This document shows, in pieces, positions 43,696 to 51,817 of a stretch of 64,000 bases of DNA (the first letter of the stretch is position 1; every line of letters starts with the position of its first letter). Location of the stretch: positions 110,519 to 174,518 of the forward strand of contig NZ_JACYVH010000002.1 of the NCBI RefSeq assembly GCF_014842255.1, given 5' to 3'. The notes under the pieces were generated by a model. The model was not told the DNA's origin. It did not search any database and saw nothing but the letters and a program-made list of their open reading frames with translations. This stretch comes from Frigoribacterium sp. CFBP 13712 (GTDB taxonomy: Bacteria > Actinomycetota > Actinomycetes > Actinomycetales > Microbacteriaceae). Made by a program: the position numbers and the translations under genes.

Positions 43696-44235
43696 ATGTC
43701 CCGAGAGTCGAAGAGCAGGCGTCTGCCCGTCATCCTGCCCGAGACGGAGTCGGCCACGAGCGGCTGGCTCCGCAACATCCGCTTCTCGGGCTTCAGTCTC
43801 CTGATGCTCGTCATCCTGGTCCTGTTCGTCGTGATCCTCGCGCCGTCCCTCCGCACCCTCGTCCAGCAGCAGCAGCAGATCGCGGCCATCCAAGACGAGG
43901 TCGAGCGGCAGAAGGCCGACGTGACGGATCTCCAGGGCGATGTCGCGCGGTGGAGCGATCCCGCGTACATCGAGGCTCAGGCGCGCGACCGCCTGCTCTA
44001 CGTGTACCCGGGCGAGTACAGCTACCTGGTGATGGGCGACGCGACGACCGACGCCGAACGGCCGCAGGCACCCATCAGCGACGAGCTGCAGACCCCCCAG
44101 GTCGACTGGATCGCCGCCATGACCTCGTCGGTGATCGACGCCGGTCTCAGCGACGAGCCGGCAACCGAGCTGATCGCCCCCGACATCGACGGCAGCGAGC
44201 TCCCCACCTCGACCCCGACAGGCGGCACCCCGTGA
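43696..44235 (+). CDS. FtsB/DivIC septum formation initiator family protein
   Basis: A 179-aa bitopic division protein. A short basic cytoplasmic part is followed by one membrane helix (FSGFSLLMLVILVLFVVIL, about 30-49), a coiled coil (RTLVQQQQQIAAIQDEVERQ onward) and the family motif WSDPAYIEAQARDRLLYVYP. The C-terminal 70 residues are Pro/Asp-rich and variable. It would join FtsL/FtsQ at the divisome. ATG 43696 is leaderless. The DUF501 gene overlaps its stop by GTGA. Confidence 0.88.
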   Translation: MSRESKSRRLPVILPETESATSGWLRNIRFSGFSLLMLVILVLFVVILAPSLRTLVQQQQQIAAIQDEVERQKADVTDLQGDVARWSDPAYIEAQARDRLLYVYPGEYSYLVMGDATTDAERPQAPISDELQTPQVDWIAAMTSSVIDAGLSDEPATELIAPDIDGSELPTSTPTGGTP

Positions 44236-44783
44236 CCACCCCTCCGTTCGACCCCGTGACCGAACTCGACGTGCGGATCGTCACCGCGCAGCTCGGGCGC
44301 CCGGCGCGCGACGTCATCGGCATCGCCGCCCGGTGCGCCTGCGGCAACCCCACCGTCGTCGCGACGAAGCCGCGACTCGGCGACGGCACGCCGTTCCCGA
44401 CCCTCTACTACCTGTGCCACCCGGGCGCGACGGCGGCCGTCTCGACCCTCGAGGCGAACGGCGTGATGGCCGAGTTCACCGACCTGCTGGCCGCAGACGC
44501 CGATCTCGCCGCACGCTACCGGTCGGCCCACGAGGCCTACCTCGCCGACCGCGAGAGCATCGAGCACGTCGGCGAGATCGCTCACGTCACCGCGGGCGGC
44601 ATGCCCGAGCGCATCAAGTGCCTGCACGCCGTGGTGGGTCACTCCCTCGCCGCCGGCCCCGGGGTCAACCCGCTCGGCGATCTCGCGCTCGACCGAGCGA
44701 CGTGGAGCCCCGACGTGTGCCGGTGCCCCGACTACCTGGCCGACGGCGACTCGGCCGAGCGCGCCTCCGGCGGGGATGTCTGA
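44232..44783 (+). CDS. DUF501 domain-containing protein
   Basis: A 183-aa protein of the DUF501 family, always found near eno and ftsB in actinobacteria. Conserved pieces are VRIVTAQLGRPARDVIGIAA, RCACGNPTVVATKPRL, TLYYLCHPGAT and RIKCLHAVVGHSLAAGPGVN. Its many cysteines and histidines (CACG, CHP, CLH, CRCP) suggest metal or cluster binding, which is inference. GTG 44232 is coupled to ftsB. Function unknown. Confidence 0.85.
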   Translation: MTTPPFDPVTELDVRIVTAQLGRPARDVIGIAARCACGNPTVVATKPRLGDGTPFPTLYYLCHPGATAAVSTLEANGVMAEFTDLLAADADLAARYRSAHEAYLADRESIEHVGEIAHVTAGGMPERIKCLHAVVGHSLAAGPGVNPLGDLALDRATWSPDVCRCPDYLADGDSAERASGGDV

Positions 44784-44786
44784 CCC

Positions 44787-46049
44787 GTGCCCGAGCTGAC
44801 GCTGCGGACGACCTCGGCGACGATCGCGGCGCTGGCCCTGGCGGCCGTCGTCGTGGTCGCCCCGGGGGGCGCGGCGCGAGCCGACGCCATCCGCGACGAC
44901 CAGTACTGGCTCGCCGACTACGGCATCGAGCAGGCCTGGCAGTCGAGTCGCGGCGCGGGGGTGACCGTAGCCGTGATCGACACCGGCGTCGACTCGTCGG
45001 TCGCCGAGCTCGAGGGCGCGGTCGTCGGAGGCACCGACGTCTCGGGTCAGGGCTCGGCGGACGGCCAGACGCCCGTCGGCACGGACGACCCGACGCACGG
45101 AACCCTCGTCGGCTCGATCCTCGCGGGTCGGGGGACGGCGTCCGGTGACGGCGTCATCGGCGTCGCTCCCGAGGCCGATCTGCTGTCCGTCTCGGTCGGC
45201 TTCGGGTCGGATGCCGTCGACTCCGACACGCAGATCGCCGAGGCCGTCCGATGGGCGGTCGACAACGGGGCCGACGTGATCAACATGTCCCTCACGCGCA
45301 ACACCCTCGACTGGCCGACGAGCTGGGACGACGCGTTCCTCTACGCGATGCAGCACGACGTCGTCGTCGTGGCCGCGGCGGGCAACAGGGGCAGCGGCAC
45401 GACCGAGGTCGGGGCGCCGGCCACCATGCCGGGGGTGCTCACCGTCGCCGGCGTCGACCGGTCGGGTCAGGCGAGCTTCGACGCCTCGAGTCAGGGCATC
45501 ACCATCGGCGTCGCGGCGCCGAGCGAGAAGCTCGTCGGGGTCGGACCGGGCGACGTCCACTACAGCTGGAGCGGCACGAGCGGCGCGACCCCCATCGTCG
45601 CGGGCGTCGTCGCGCTCGTGCGGGGTGCGCACCCCGAGCTCGATGCCGACGACGTCATCAACCGGGTGATCTCCACGGCCGACTCGCGCGGCACGACCAC
45701 CCCCGATCCGCTCTACGGCTACGGACTCGTCGACGCCTCGGCCGCCGTCGGCGATCAGGTGGCCCCGGTCGAGGCGAATCCCATGGGCGATCTCGCCGAG
45801 TGGATCCGACTGCACCGGCGGGCCGAGGTCCCCGTCGCCACCCCGTCGTCGACGGCCGAGGCGGCACCGGCTCCCGTCCCCACCCCGAGCGTCGACCGCG
45901 ACGACCGCCTCCAGGCGCTCATCCCGACGATCGAGTCGATGCGCTCGACGGGCATCCCGCTGATCGTCTTCGGGCTGTTCGGGGCGGCCCTGCTCGGCGT
46001 CGCGCTCGGCGCTCTCCGCCAGTTCAGGAGGCGACGCCACCAGGAGTAA
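44787..46049 (+). CDS. Mycosin-like S8 serine protease, membrane-anchored
   Basis: A 420-aa subtilisin-family protease with an N-terminal signal peptide (ATIAALALAAVVVVAPGGA), catalytic triad D65 (AVIDTGVD), His in DPTHGTLVGS (about 104) and Ser in SGTSGATPIVAG (about 265), plus oxyanion Asn in VVAAAGNRG. A Pro-rich linker leads to a C-terminal membrane helix (IPLIVFGLFGAALLGVAL) and a basic tail. This is the layout of mycosins (MycP) of type VII secretion, but no ESX genes are nearby, so the role may be general. It follows DUF501 by 3 bp. Confidence 0.85.
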   Translation: MPELTLRTTSATIAALALAAVVVVAPGGAARADAIRDDQYWLADYGIEQAWQSSRGAGVTVAVIDTGVDSSVAELEGAVVGGTDVSGQGSADGQTPVGTDDPTHGTLVGSILAGRGTASGDGVIGVAPEADLLSVSVGFGSDAVDSDTQIAEAVRWAVDNGADVINMSLTRNTLDWPTSWDDAFLYAMQHDVVVVAAAGNRGSGTTEVGAPATMPGVLTVAGVDRSGQASFDASSQGITIGVAAPSEKLVGVGPGDVHYSWSGTSGATPIVAGVVALVRGAHPELDADDVINRVISTADSRGTTTPDPLYGYGLVDASAAVGDQVAPVEANPMGDLAEWIRLHRRAEVPVATPSSTAEAAPAPVPTPSVDRDDRLQALIPTIESMRSTGIPLIVFGLFGAALLGVALGALRQFRRRRHQE

Positions 46050-46052
46050 GGT
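46047..46052 (+). promoter_or_regulatory. -10-like TAAGGT of ndh, overlapping the protease stop
   Basis: TAAGGT includes the TAA stop of the protease gene and lies 37 bp before the ndh GTG. AAGGAGA (46074-46080) is the ribosome-binding site. Confidence 0.4.
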
Positions 46053-46089
46053 CTTTACGGACAACCCCACCTCAAGGAGATCATCCCCC

Positions 46090-47562
46090 GTGCCCAAAAT
46101 CCTGATCGTCGGCGGCGGCTACGCCGGTTTCTACACCGCCTGGAAGCTCGAGAAGTGGCTGCGCAAGGGTGAGGCCGAGGTCACGATCGTCGACCCGCTG
46201 CCCTACATGACCTACCAGCCGTTCCTGCCCGAGGTGGCTGCCGGCTCGATCGAGCCGCGTCACGCCGTCGTCGCCCTGCGACGTCACATGAAGAAGACGA
46301 ACGTCGTCACGGCGAAGGTCACCCGCGTCGACCACGCGACGAAGACCGCCACGATCACGCCCGAGGTGGGCGACGAGTGGACGATGGAGTACGACCAGGT
46401 CGTCATGACGGCCGGCGCCGTCTCCCGCACGTTCCCGATCCCGGGCGTGGCCGACGAGGCCATCGGTCTCAAGACCATCGAGGAGGCCGCGGCGATCCGC
46501 GACAAGCTCCTCACCAACTTCGCGAAGGCTGCGAACCTCCCGGCCGGGCCCGAGCGCGACCGCCTGCTGACGGTCGTCGTGGTGGGCGGCGGCTTCGCGG
46601 GCATCGAGGTGTTCGCCGAGCTCCGCAGCTTCGCGAGCGACCTGATCAAGAGCTACCCCGGTCTCACCGTCGACGACACGCACTTCCACCTCATCGAGGC
46701 CATGGGGCGCATCATGCCCGAGGTGTCGCTCGAGACCAGCCACTGGGTGCTCAAGAACCTCGCCGAGCGGCAGGCCACGGTCCACCTCGACACGCAGCTG
46801 CAGTCCGCGGTGGGCGGCAAGCTCGAGCTGTCGACGGGCGAGTCGTTCGAATCCGACCTCATCGTCTGGACCGCCGGGGTCATGGCGAACCCGATGGTCC
46901 GCAACACCGACTTCCCGCTCGAGCAGCGTGGCCGCATCACCGTCAAGCCCGACCTGCGCATCGTCGACGGCGAGACGATCGTCCCCGACGCCTGGGCGTG
47001 CGGCGACGTCGCGGCGACCCCCGACCTGACCGGCAAGGGCGTCGGCGGCTTCTGCGTCCCGAACGCCCAGCACGCCGTCCGGATGGGCAAGCAGCTCGCC
47101 AAGAACCTCGTCGCCTCGCTGCGCGGCGAGTCCGTCACCGACTACCGGCACGACAACCTCGGCGCCGTCGCAGGTCTCGGGCTCAACGTCGGCGTGTTCC
47201 AGAGCGGCAAGATCGCCGTCAAGGGGTTCCCGGCCTGGATCGCCCACCGTGGCTACCACGGCATGGCGATGCCCTCGTTCGAGCGCAAGTTCCGCGTCGT
47301 GGGCGGTTGGTGGAACAACCTCTGGCTCGGTCGCGACATCGTCTCGCTCGACAACCGCGAGCGTCCGCGCGCCGCCTTCGAGGAGTTCGCCTCGCGCCCC
47401 AAGCCGGCAGCCGAATCGGCCCCTGCCGCCGCGCCGGCGCCCGAGGTCGGGACGCCCGCCGGCGAGCCCGGTCCGGCCTACGCGAACCCCGCCGACGAGA
47501 AGGGCGCCGCCGAGAAGGGCGCCGCCGCCGAGACCGAGACGGTCGAGACCAGCGCCAAGTAG
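46090..47562 (+). CDS. ndh: Type II NADH dehydrogenase (NAD(P)/FAD-dependent oxidoreductase)
   Basis: A 490-aa flavoprotein passing electrons from NADH to the quinone pool without proton pumping. Two dinucleotide sites are visible: FAD site ILIVGGGYAGFYTAWKLEK and NADH site VVVVGGGFAGIEVFAEL. YMTYQPFLPEVAAGSIEPRH and DLTGKGVGGFCVPNAQHAVR match NDH-2. A C-terminal amphipathic segment probably binds the membrane. The last 55 residues are low complexity, with a repeated EKGAAEKGAA unit. GTG 46090 has AAGGAGA 9 nt upstream. Confidence 0.92.
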   Translation: MPKILIVGGGYAGFYTAWKLEKWLRKGEAEVTIVDPLPYMTYQPFLPEVAAGSIEPRHAVVALRRHMKKTNVVTAKVTRVDHATKTATITPEVGDEWTMEYDQVVMTAGAVSRTFPIPGVADEAIGLKTIEEAAAIRDKLLTNFAKAANLPAGPERDRLLTVVVVGGGFAGIEVFAELRSFASDLIKSYPGLTVDDTHFHLIEAMGRIMPEVSLETSHWVLKNLAERQATVHLDTQLQSAVGGKLELSTGESFESDLIVWTAGVMANPMVRNTDFPLEQRGRITVKPDLRIVDGETIVPDAWACGDVAATPDLTGKGVGGFCVPNAQHAVRMGKQLAKNLVASLRGESVTDYRHDNLGAVAGLGLNVGVFQSGKIAVKGFPAWIAHRGYHGMAMPSFERKFRVVGGWWNNLWLGRDIVSLDNRERPRAAFEEFASRPKPAAESAPAAAPAPEVGTPAGEPGPAYANPADEKGAAEKGAAAETETVETSAK

Positions 47563-47588
47563 TGAGCCCAGCCCGACGACTCAGACGG

Positions 47589-47619
47589 CGCCCGCCCGCG
47601 GATCCCCGCGAGGCGGGCG
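47589..47619 (+). terminator. Terminator of ndh
   Basis: CGCCCGCCCGCG pairs with CGCGaGGCGGGCG (one bulged A) around a 6-nt loop. Confidence 0.75.
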
Positions 47620-47655
47620 TCGTCGTCCGTCAGGGCTTTGTAGTCTGAGAACCGG

Positions 47656-47729
47656 GCCCCCATAGCCCAATCGGCAGAGGCAGGCGACTTAAAATCGCCT
47701 CAGTCAGGGTTCGAGTCCCTGTGGGGGCA
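47656..47729 (+). tRNA. tRNA with anticodon TAA (Leu), short variable loop
   Basis: A 74-nt cloverleaf. GCCCCCA pairs with TGGGGGC. Anticodon stem GGCGA/TCGCC has the loop CTTAAAA (anticodon TAA). T arm CAGGG-TTCGAGT-CCCTG. Discriminator A; no encoded CCA. The variable loop is only TCAGT, class I, although leucine tRNAs normally have a long variable arm. The last 26 bases overlap the antisense 3' end of the next gene. Confidence 0.9.
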
Positions 47730-50034
47730 CTCGGAGGGGTCGGCGGCGGCGCCGGAGCATGATCACCGAGGCGAGCGCGAATGCCGCGAAGGTGGCGACG
47801 GCGACCGTCGTCCAGACGCCGGGTGCGACGGGGGCGCCGACGAGGACGAGTGCGGCAGTCGTCGCCCCGATCATCGCGACGCCGCTGTAGGCGACCTTCG
47901 ACCACGCCCACAGGGCGTGCCCGGGCAGCGTGCCCAACGGGAGGATCGACAGCACGAGCGATCCGATCCCGGCGAGGCACATCGTCGTCGCGATCTCCAG
48001 CAGCAGTTGCGAGAGGAACCCGTCGCCGAAGCCTCCCCAGCCATGGGCCGCCCAGGCGGCGAACGAGACGACGAGCAGGGCGCCGATCTGAGCCACGGCG
48101 ACCATGCCCCGCGCCGCCGTCGACGGCTCCCGTGCGGGCGCGGGCTGTTCGACCGTCGACGCGGCCGTCCGTGCGACGACAGCGCCCGTCACGAGCACCC
48201 CGAGGACGAGGGGCGGGTCGAGCGACAGCACGCGGGTGACGGCGCAGGCGACGAGGGCCGCCGTGAGGAGGGCCGGCGACATGCGGATGCTCACGCCGAG
48301 GCCGGCCCGACGACCGACCAGCACCGCGGGGAGGACCACGGCGAGAGCGTTCAGGGCCAGGACGCCGACCACGACACCGAGCAGGAGACGCGCGTACTGC
48401 ACCTGGCCGTCCACCCCGGCCGCGACGGCGATGGCGACGCTGCCGACGGCGAGGGCGACCCCGACGCTGACCCGAGGGTCGATGCTCCCTCCACTGAACG
48501 AGGTCGGCGGCTCGGCGGCCCTGTTGCGGCCCGTCAGTCGAGGAGCGGGGCGATGCACGCGTGCGCCGAGGGTCCGTGCGACCACCCGGATCGGCCCGGC
48601 GACCACGACCAGGAACAGCAGACCCAGAGCGAGCGCCGACGGCCACACGGGGCCGCCCAGGGTCTGGGTGAGGCCCGGCAGATCGCGACCGAACGAGGTC
48701 GCGGTCGCCCAGGTGCCCGTCGTCGGGTTCTGGACCGGCCCGGGGTCGCCCGCCGCGCCTCCTGGAGGCACCGCCGCCCCGCCCCCGCCGCCGTCTCCTG
48801 GCGTGACGGAGCCGGGCACCGGCGTCGCGGAGGGGTCGTCGTCGGCCGGGACGGGTGCCGGCGTCGCCGTGGTGCCGTCGGGGCTGCGCGAGGGGGTGGG
48901 GGTGACGCCGGGAGCCCCGGGGGAGGCGCTGGGCACGTCCGTCGGGCCTCTCGCGCCGACGACGACGGTCACGCTCCGCGACACGGGACCGTAGTTGCCC
49001 GCCGCATCGACCTGAGCCGCCGTGATGGTCCGCGAGCCGTCGGGGAGGGCGGAGCCCGTCGAGTCGCAGCTCCAGGATGCGCCGGCGATGGTCGCCTGGC
49101 ACACGGGCGAGCCGTCGACGTAGACCGTCACCGTGGCACCGCTCTCGCCCGAGCCCCTGATGACCACGGGCTGGGCGTCGACACGGCTTCCCGAGCCCGG
49201 AGAGGTGATGACCGGGGCTCCGGGCGCCTCGCGGTCGATCGTGGCGACGACCGCGGCCGACGCACCGGATCGGGGGATCGGGATGGCGTCGCTCCGCTGC
49301 GTCGCGGTCAGCGAGTATCGACCGGACGGGAAGGACCCGGCGTCGAGCACGGCGCTCCACTCGCCCGCGGTGTCGGCCGTGCCGGATGCGCTCGCCCCTG
49401 CGGCCGTCGTCACCGTGACCACCGCGCCCGGTTCGGCGGAACCGGTCACCTTGGCACCGAGCAGCAGGCCGCCGCGAACGGTGGGAGCCCCGAGGACCGC
49501 GAAGGAGGCGCTGCTCACGTCGGGCAGATCGGCATGGGTCGTGTCCCGAGCCGTCAGGACGATGTCGGCACCGTTCGCGACGGTCACGGTGCACGACCAC
49601 CGACCCGACGGGGCGGCGGCGGAGGAAGGCACGGTCGTCTCGCAGAGCGAGCGGGAGGGGACCTCGGGGTCGAGGACCCTCACCGACGAACCCGAGGCGG
49701 CCATGCCCCCGATCGCGAAGGTGTTCACCGTGCGTCCGCCGACGTCGTCGATGGTCGGTGCGGGGGGATCGGCCGGCGCGGTCGGGCCGGGGGCCGGCTC
49801 CGTGGGGGCGCCGAGGCCGGGCGAGGGGGCGCCCGACTGCCGGTCGGGCTCGGGCGCCGCGGGTGTCGACGTCGGCGCACCGGCCGCCTGCGCCGACGGG
49901 GCGGGCACGACGGCCAGGGCGGTGCCCGCGAGCAGCGGGAGGGCGATGAGGAGGGCTCCGACGGCACGCAGAAGAGGGCGTCCGGCGCTGGCAGCCGAGG
50001 GACGCGGCGGGATCGGGGTCGGAGAAACGGGCAC
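47704..50034 (-). CDS. Large secreted/membrane protein with Ig-like repeats and a polytopic C-terminus
   Basis: A 776-residue protein of unknown function. A signal peptide or first helix (LLIALPLLAGTALAVVP) is followed by a Pro/Ala-rich stretch, two or three Ig-like domains (TGSAEPGAVVTVTTAAG, IRGSGESGATVTVYVDGSPV with paired Cys), a Pro/Thr/Gly-rich linker, and about eight membrane helices in the last 330 residues. The design suggests a cell-surface sensor or transport-like anchor. The GTG at 50034 is preceded by no clear ribosome-binding site. The 3' end reads into tRNA(UAA) antisense, giving the terminal VPPQGLEP. Confidence 0.7.
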   Translation of the reverse strand: MPVSPTPIPPRPSAASAGRPLLRAVGALLIALPLLAGTALAVVPAPSAQAAGAPTSTPAAPEPDRQSGAPSPGLGAPTEPAPGPTAPADPPAPTIDDVGGRTVNTFAIGGMAASGSSVRVLDPEVPSRSLCETTVPSSAAAPSGRWSCTVTVANGADIVLTARDTTHADLPDVSSASFAVLGAPTVRGGLLLGAKVTGSAEPGAVVTVTTAAGASASGTADTAGEWSAVLDAGSFPSGRYSLTATQRSDAIPIPRSGASAAVVATIDREAPGAPVITSPGSGSRVDAQPVVIRGSGESGATVTVYVDGSPVCQATIAGASWSCDSTGSALPDGSRTITAAQVDAAGNYGPVSRSVTVVVGARGPTDVPSASPGAPGVTPTPSRSPDGTTATPAPVPADDDPSATPVPGSVTPGDGGGGGAAVPPGGAAGDPGPVQNPTTGTWATATSFGRDLPGLTQTLGGPVWPSALALGLLFLVVVAGPIRVVARTLGARVHRPAPRLTGRNRAAEPPTSFSGGSIDPRVSVGVALAVGSVAIAVAAGVDGQVQYARLLLGVVVGVLALNALAVVLPAVLVGRRAGLGVSIRMSPALLTAALVACAVTRVLSLDPPLVLGVLVTGAVVARTAASTVEQPAPAREPSTAARGMVAVAQIGALLVVSFAAWAAHGWGGFGDGFLSQLLLEIATTMCLAGIGSLVLSILPLGTLPGHALWAWSKVAYSGVAMIGATTAALVLVGAPVAPGVWTTVAVATFAAFALASVIMLRRRRRPLRVPPQGLEP

Positions 50035-50157
50035 TGCCCACCATTCAGCACGTTCGCGGGCGGCAAGTCAATCCGCTGAGAGGGGGAGGTCGGGTGCGCT
50101 CGTCGTGAGTTCGCTCCGAAGACGCTCAGACGACGTCGAGGCGGCATCCGGCGCATT

Positions 50158-50163
50158 TATAGT
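50158..50163 (+). promoter_or_regulatory. -10 box TATAGT of lemA-htpX
   Basis: TATAGT gives a leader of about 80 nt; CAAGGAGTG lies 8-16 nt before the lemA ATG. Confidence 0.5.
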
Positions 50164-50251
50164 GAAGATCTGACTGCGACGGCCCGAATACCGTCCGAGA
50201 CGACCGACATCTCTCGCGTCTTTCGCGTCGTACCCCAAGGAGTGACACGTC

Positions 50252-50833
50252 ATGCAACCGGCCACGATCGGCATCCTGGTAGCCGTCGGCATCATCGTCC
50301 TGCTCGCGATCATCGCCGGCATCTACCTCTGGGCGACCTACAACTCCCTCGTGACCCTCAAGGTCCGCGTCGACGAGGCCTGGAGCGACATCACGGTCCA
50401 GCTCAAGCGGCGAGCTGATCTGATTCCGAACATCATCGAGGCGGTCAAGGGCTACGCGACCCACGAGTCGAAGGTGTTCCAGAACGTGACCGAGGCCAGG
50501 GCCGAGACCCTGGGGGCTCAGACGCCCGCCGAGGCGTCGGCGGCCGAAGGTCACATGCAGACGGCCCTGAAGAGCATCTTCGCCGTGTCCGAGGCCTACC
50601 CGCAGCTCCAGGCGAGTCAGAACTTCCTGCAGCTGCAGTCCGAGCTCGTCGACACCGAAGACAAGATCCAGGCCGCGAGGCGGTTCTTCAACGGCGGTGT
50701 CCGAGAATTCAACACGAAGACGCGGGTGTTCCCGAACACGGTCTTCGCGAAGCGCCTCGGCTTCACCGAGCGGGACTTCTTCGAGGTCGCCGAGCCGTCG
50801 GCGATCGCCGAACCCCCTCGCGTCCAGTTCTGA
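50252..50833 (+). CDS. lemA: LemA family protein
   Basis: A 193-aa protein: one N-terminal membrane helix (IGILVAVGIIVLLAIIAGI) then a four-helix bundle starting YNSLVTLKVRVDEAWSDITV, with LKRRADLIPNIIEAVKGYA and FFNGGVREFNTK. LemA proteins are membrane-anchored and of uncertain function, often beside HtpX-type proteases, as here. The pairing suggests a membrane quality-control unit; this is inference. Confidence 0.93.
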   Translation: MQPATIGILVAVGIIVLLAIIAGIYLWATYNSLVTLKVRVDEAWSDITVQLKRRADLIPNIIEAVKGYATHESKVFQNVTEARAETLGAQTPAEASAAEGHMQTALKSIFAVSEAYPQLQASQNFLQLQSELVDTEDKIQAARRFFNGGVREFNTKTRVFPNTVFAKRLGFTERDFFEVAEPSAIAEPPRVQF

Positions 50834-50876
50834 GCCCGCCCCACCTCGACGCCGCGCCCCGAACGGACATCGGCCC

Positions 50877-51788
50877 ATGTACTCAGCCGTCTCGCGCAAC
50901 AAACGCTTCACCGTCCTGATCGTCCTGATCTTCCTGGTCATCATCGGCGCACTCGGCTTCGGGGCGGGTGCCCTGTACGGCAACTACTCGATCGGGTTCG
51001 TCGTCCTCGCCGCGGCGTCGATCTACGCTCTGATCCAGTACTTCGCCGCCAGCGGTCAGGCGCTGTCCCTCAGTCACGCGCAGCGGGTCGACGGTACGAC
51101 GGCCCCGCGGCTGTTCCGCACGGTCGAGAACCTCAGCATCACCATGGGCATGCCGATGCCCCAGGTCTACGTCGTCGTCGACCCCGCCCCGAACGCCTTC
51201 GCGACCGGCCGCGACCCCGAGCACGCCGTCGTCGCCGCGACCACCGGGCTGCTCGAGATCATGGACGACACCGAGCTGGAGGGCGTGATGGCCCACGAGC
51301 TCGGACACGTCAAGAACTACGACATCCGTGTGTCGATGATGGTCTTCGGCCTCGTCGTCGCCGTCGGATTCCTGGCCGACATCCTGCTGCGCATGTCGTT
51401 CTTCGGTGCGTTGACCGGCGGCAACCGCAATTCGAACAACGGCAACGGCGGAGGGGGTGGCGGCAACCCCGTCTTCCTGGTGCTCGGACTGGTCGCCATG
51501 ATCATCGCTCCGATCGCGGCGGCCGGTGTGCAGGCGGCGGTCTCTCGTCAGCGGGAGTACCTCGCCGACGCCACGGGGGCGCTCACCACCCGGTACCCCG
51601 AGGGTCTCGCTCGAGCCCTCGAGAAGCTCGGCGCGTACGGCCGCCCGATGGCGACGCAGAACACGTCGATGTCGCATCTGTGGATCAGCGACCCGATGAA
51701 GCCGGGCGCGATGGACCGCCTCTTCAGCACCCACCCGCCCCTGGCCGACCGCGTCGCGCGTCTCCGCGAGAGCGCCGGCACCTTCTGA
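50877..51788 (+). CDS. htpX: M48 family membrane metalloprotease HtpX
   Basis: A 303-aa zinc protease of membrane quality control. Two N-terminal helices, then HELGH near residue 142 (with MAHELGHVKNYD), two more helices with a Gly/Asn-rich loop between (NRNSNNGNGGGGGGN), and the third zinc ligand in SRQREYLADATGA. The usual FSTHPPLADRVARL closes the protein. It follows lemA by 43 bp in the same direction and probably shares its transcript. Confidence 0.93.
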   Translation: MYSAVSRNKRFTVLIVLIFLVIIGALGFGAGALYGNYSIGFVVLAAASIYALIQYFAASGQALSLSHAQRVDGTTAPRLFRTVENLSITMGMPMPQVYVVVDPAPNAFATGRDPEHAVVAATTGLLEIMDDTELEGVMAHELGHVKNYDIRVSMMVFGLVVAVGFLADILLRMSFFGALTGGNRNSNNGNGGGGGGNPVFLVLGLVAMIIAPIAAAGVQAAVSRQREYLADATGALTTRYPEGLARALEKLGAYGRPMATQNTSMSHLWISDPMKPGAMDRLFSTHPPLADRVARLRESAGTF

Positions 51789-51817
51789 GGCGCGGTCGCC
51801 GACGCCCGCGCATCGAC

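Noticed and set aside
44787-46049. Calling the S8 protease MycP and the locus a type VII secretion cluster
   Set aside because: The protease has mycosin layout, but no EccB/C/D/E or WXG100 genes are near it, and the eno-ftsB-DUF501 setting is a housekeeping one.
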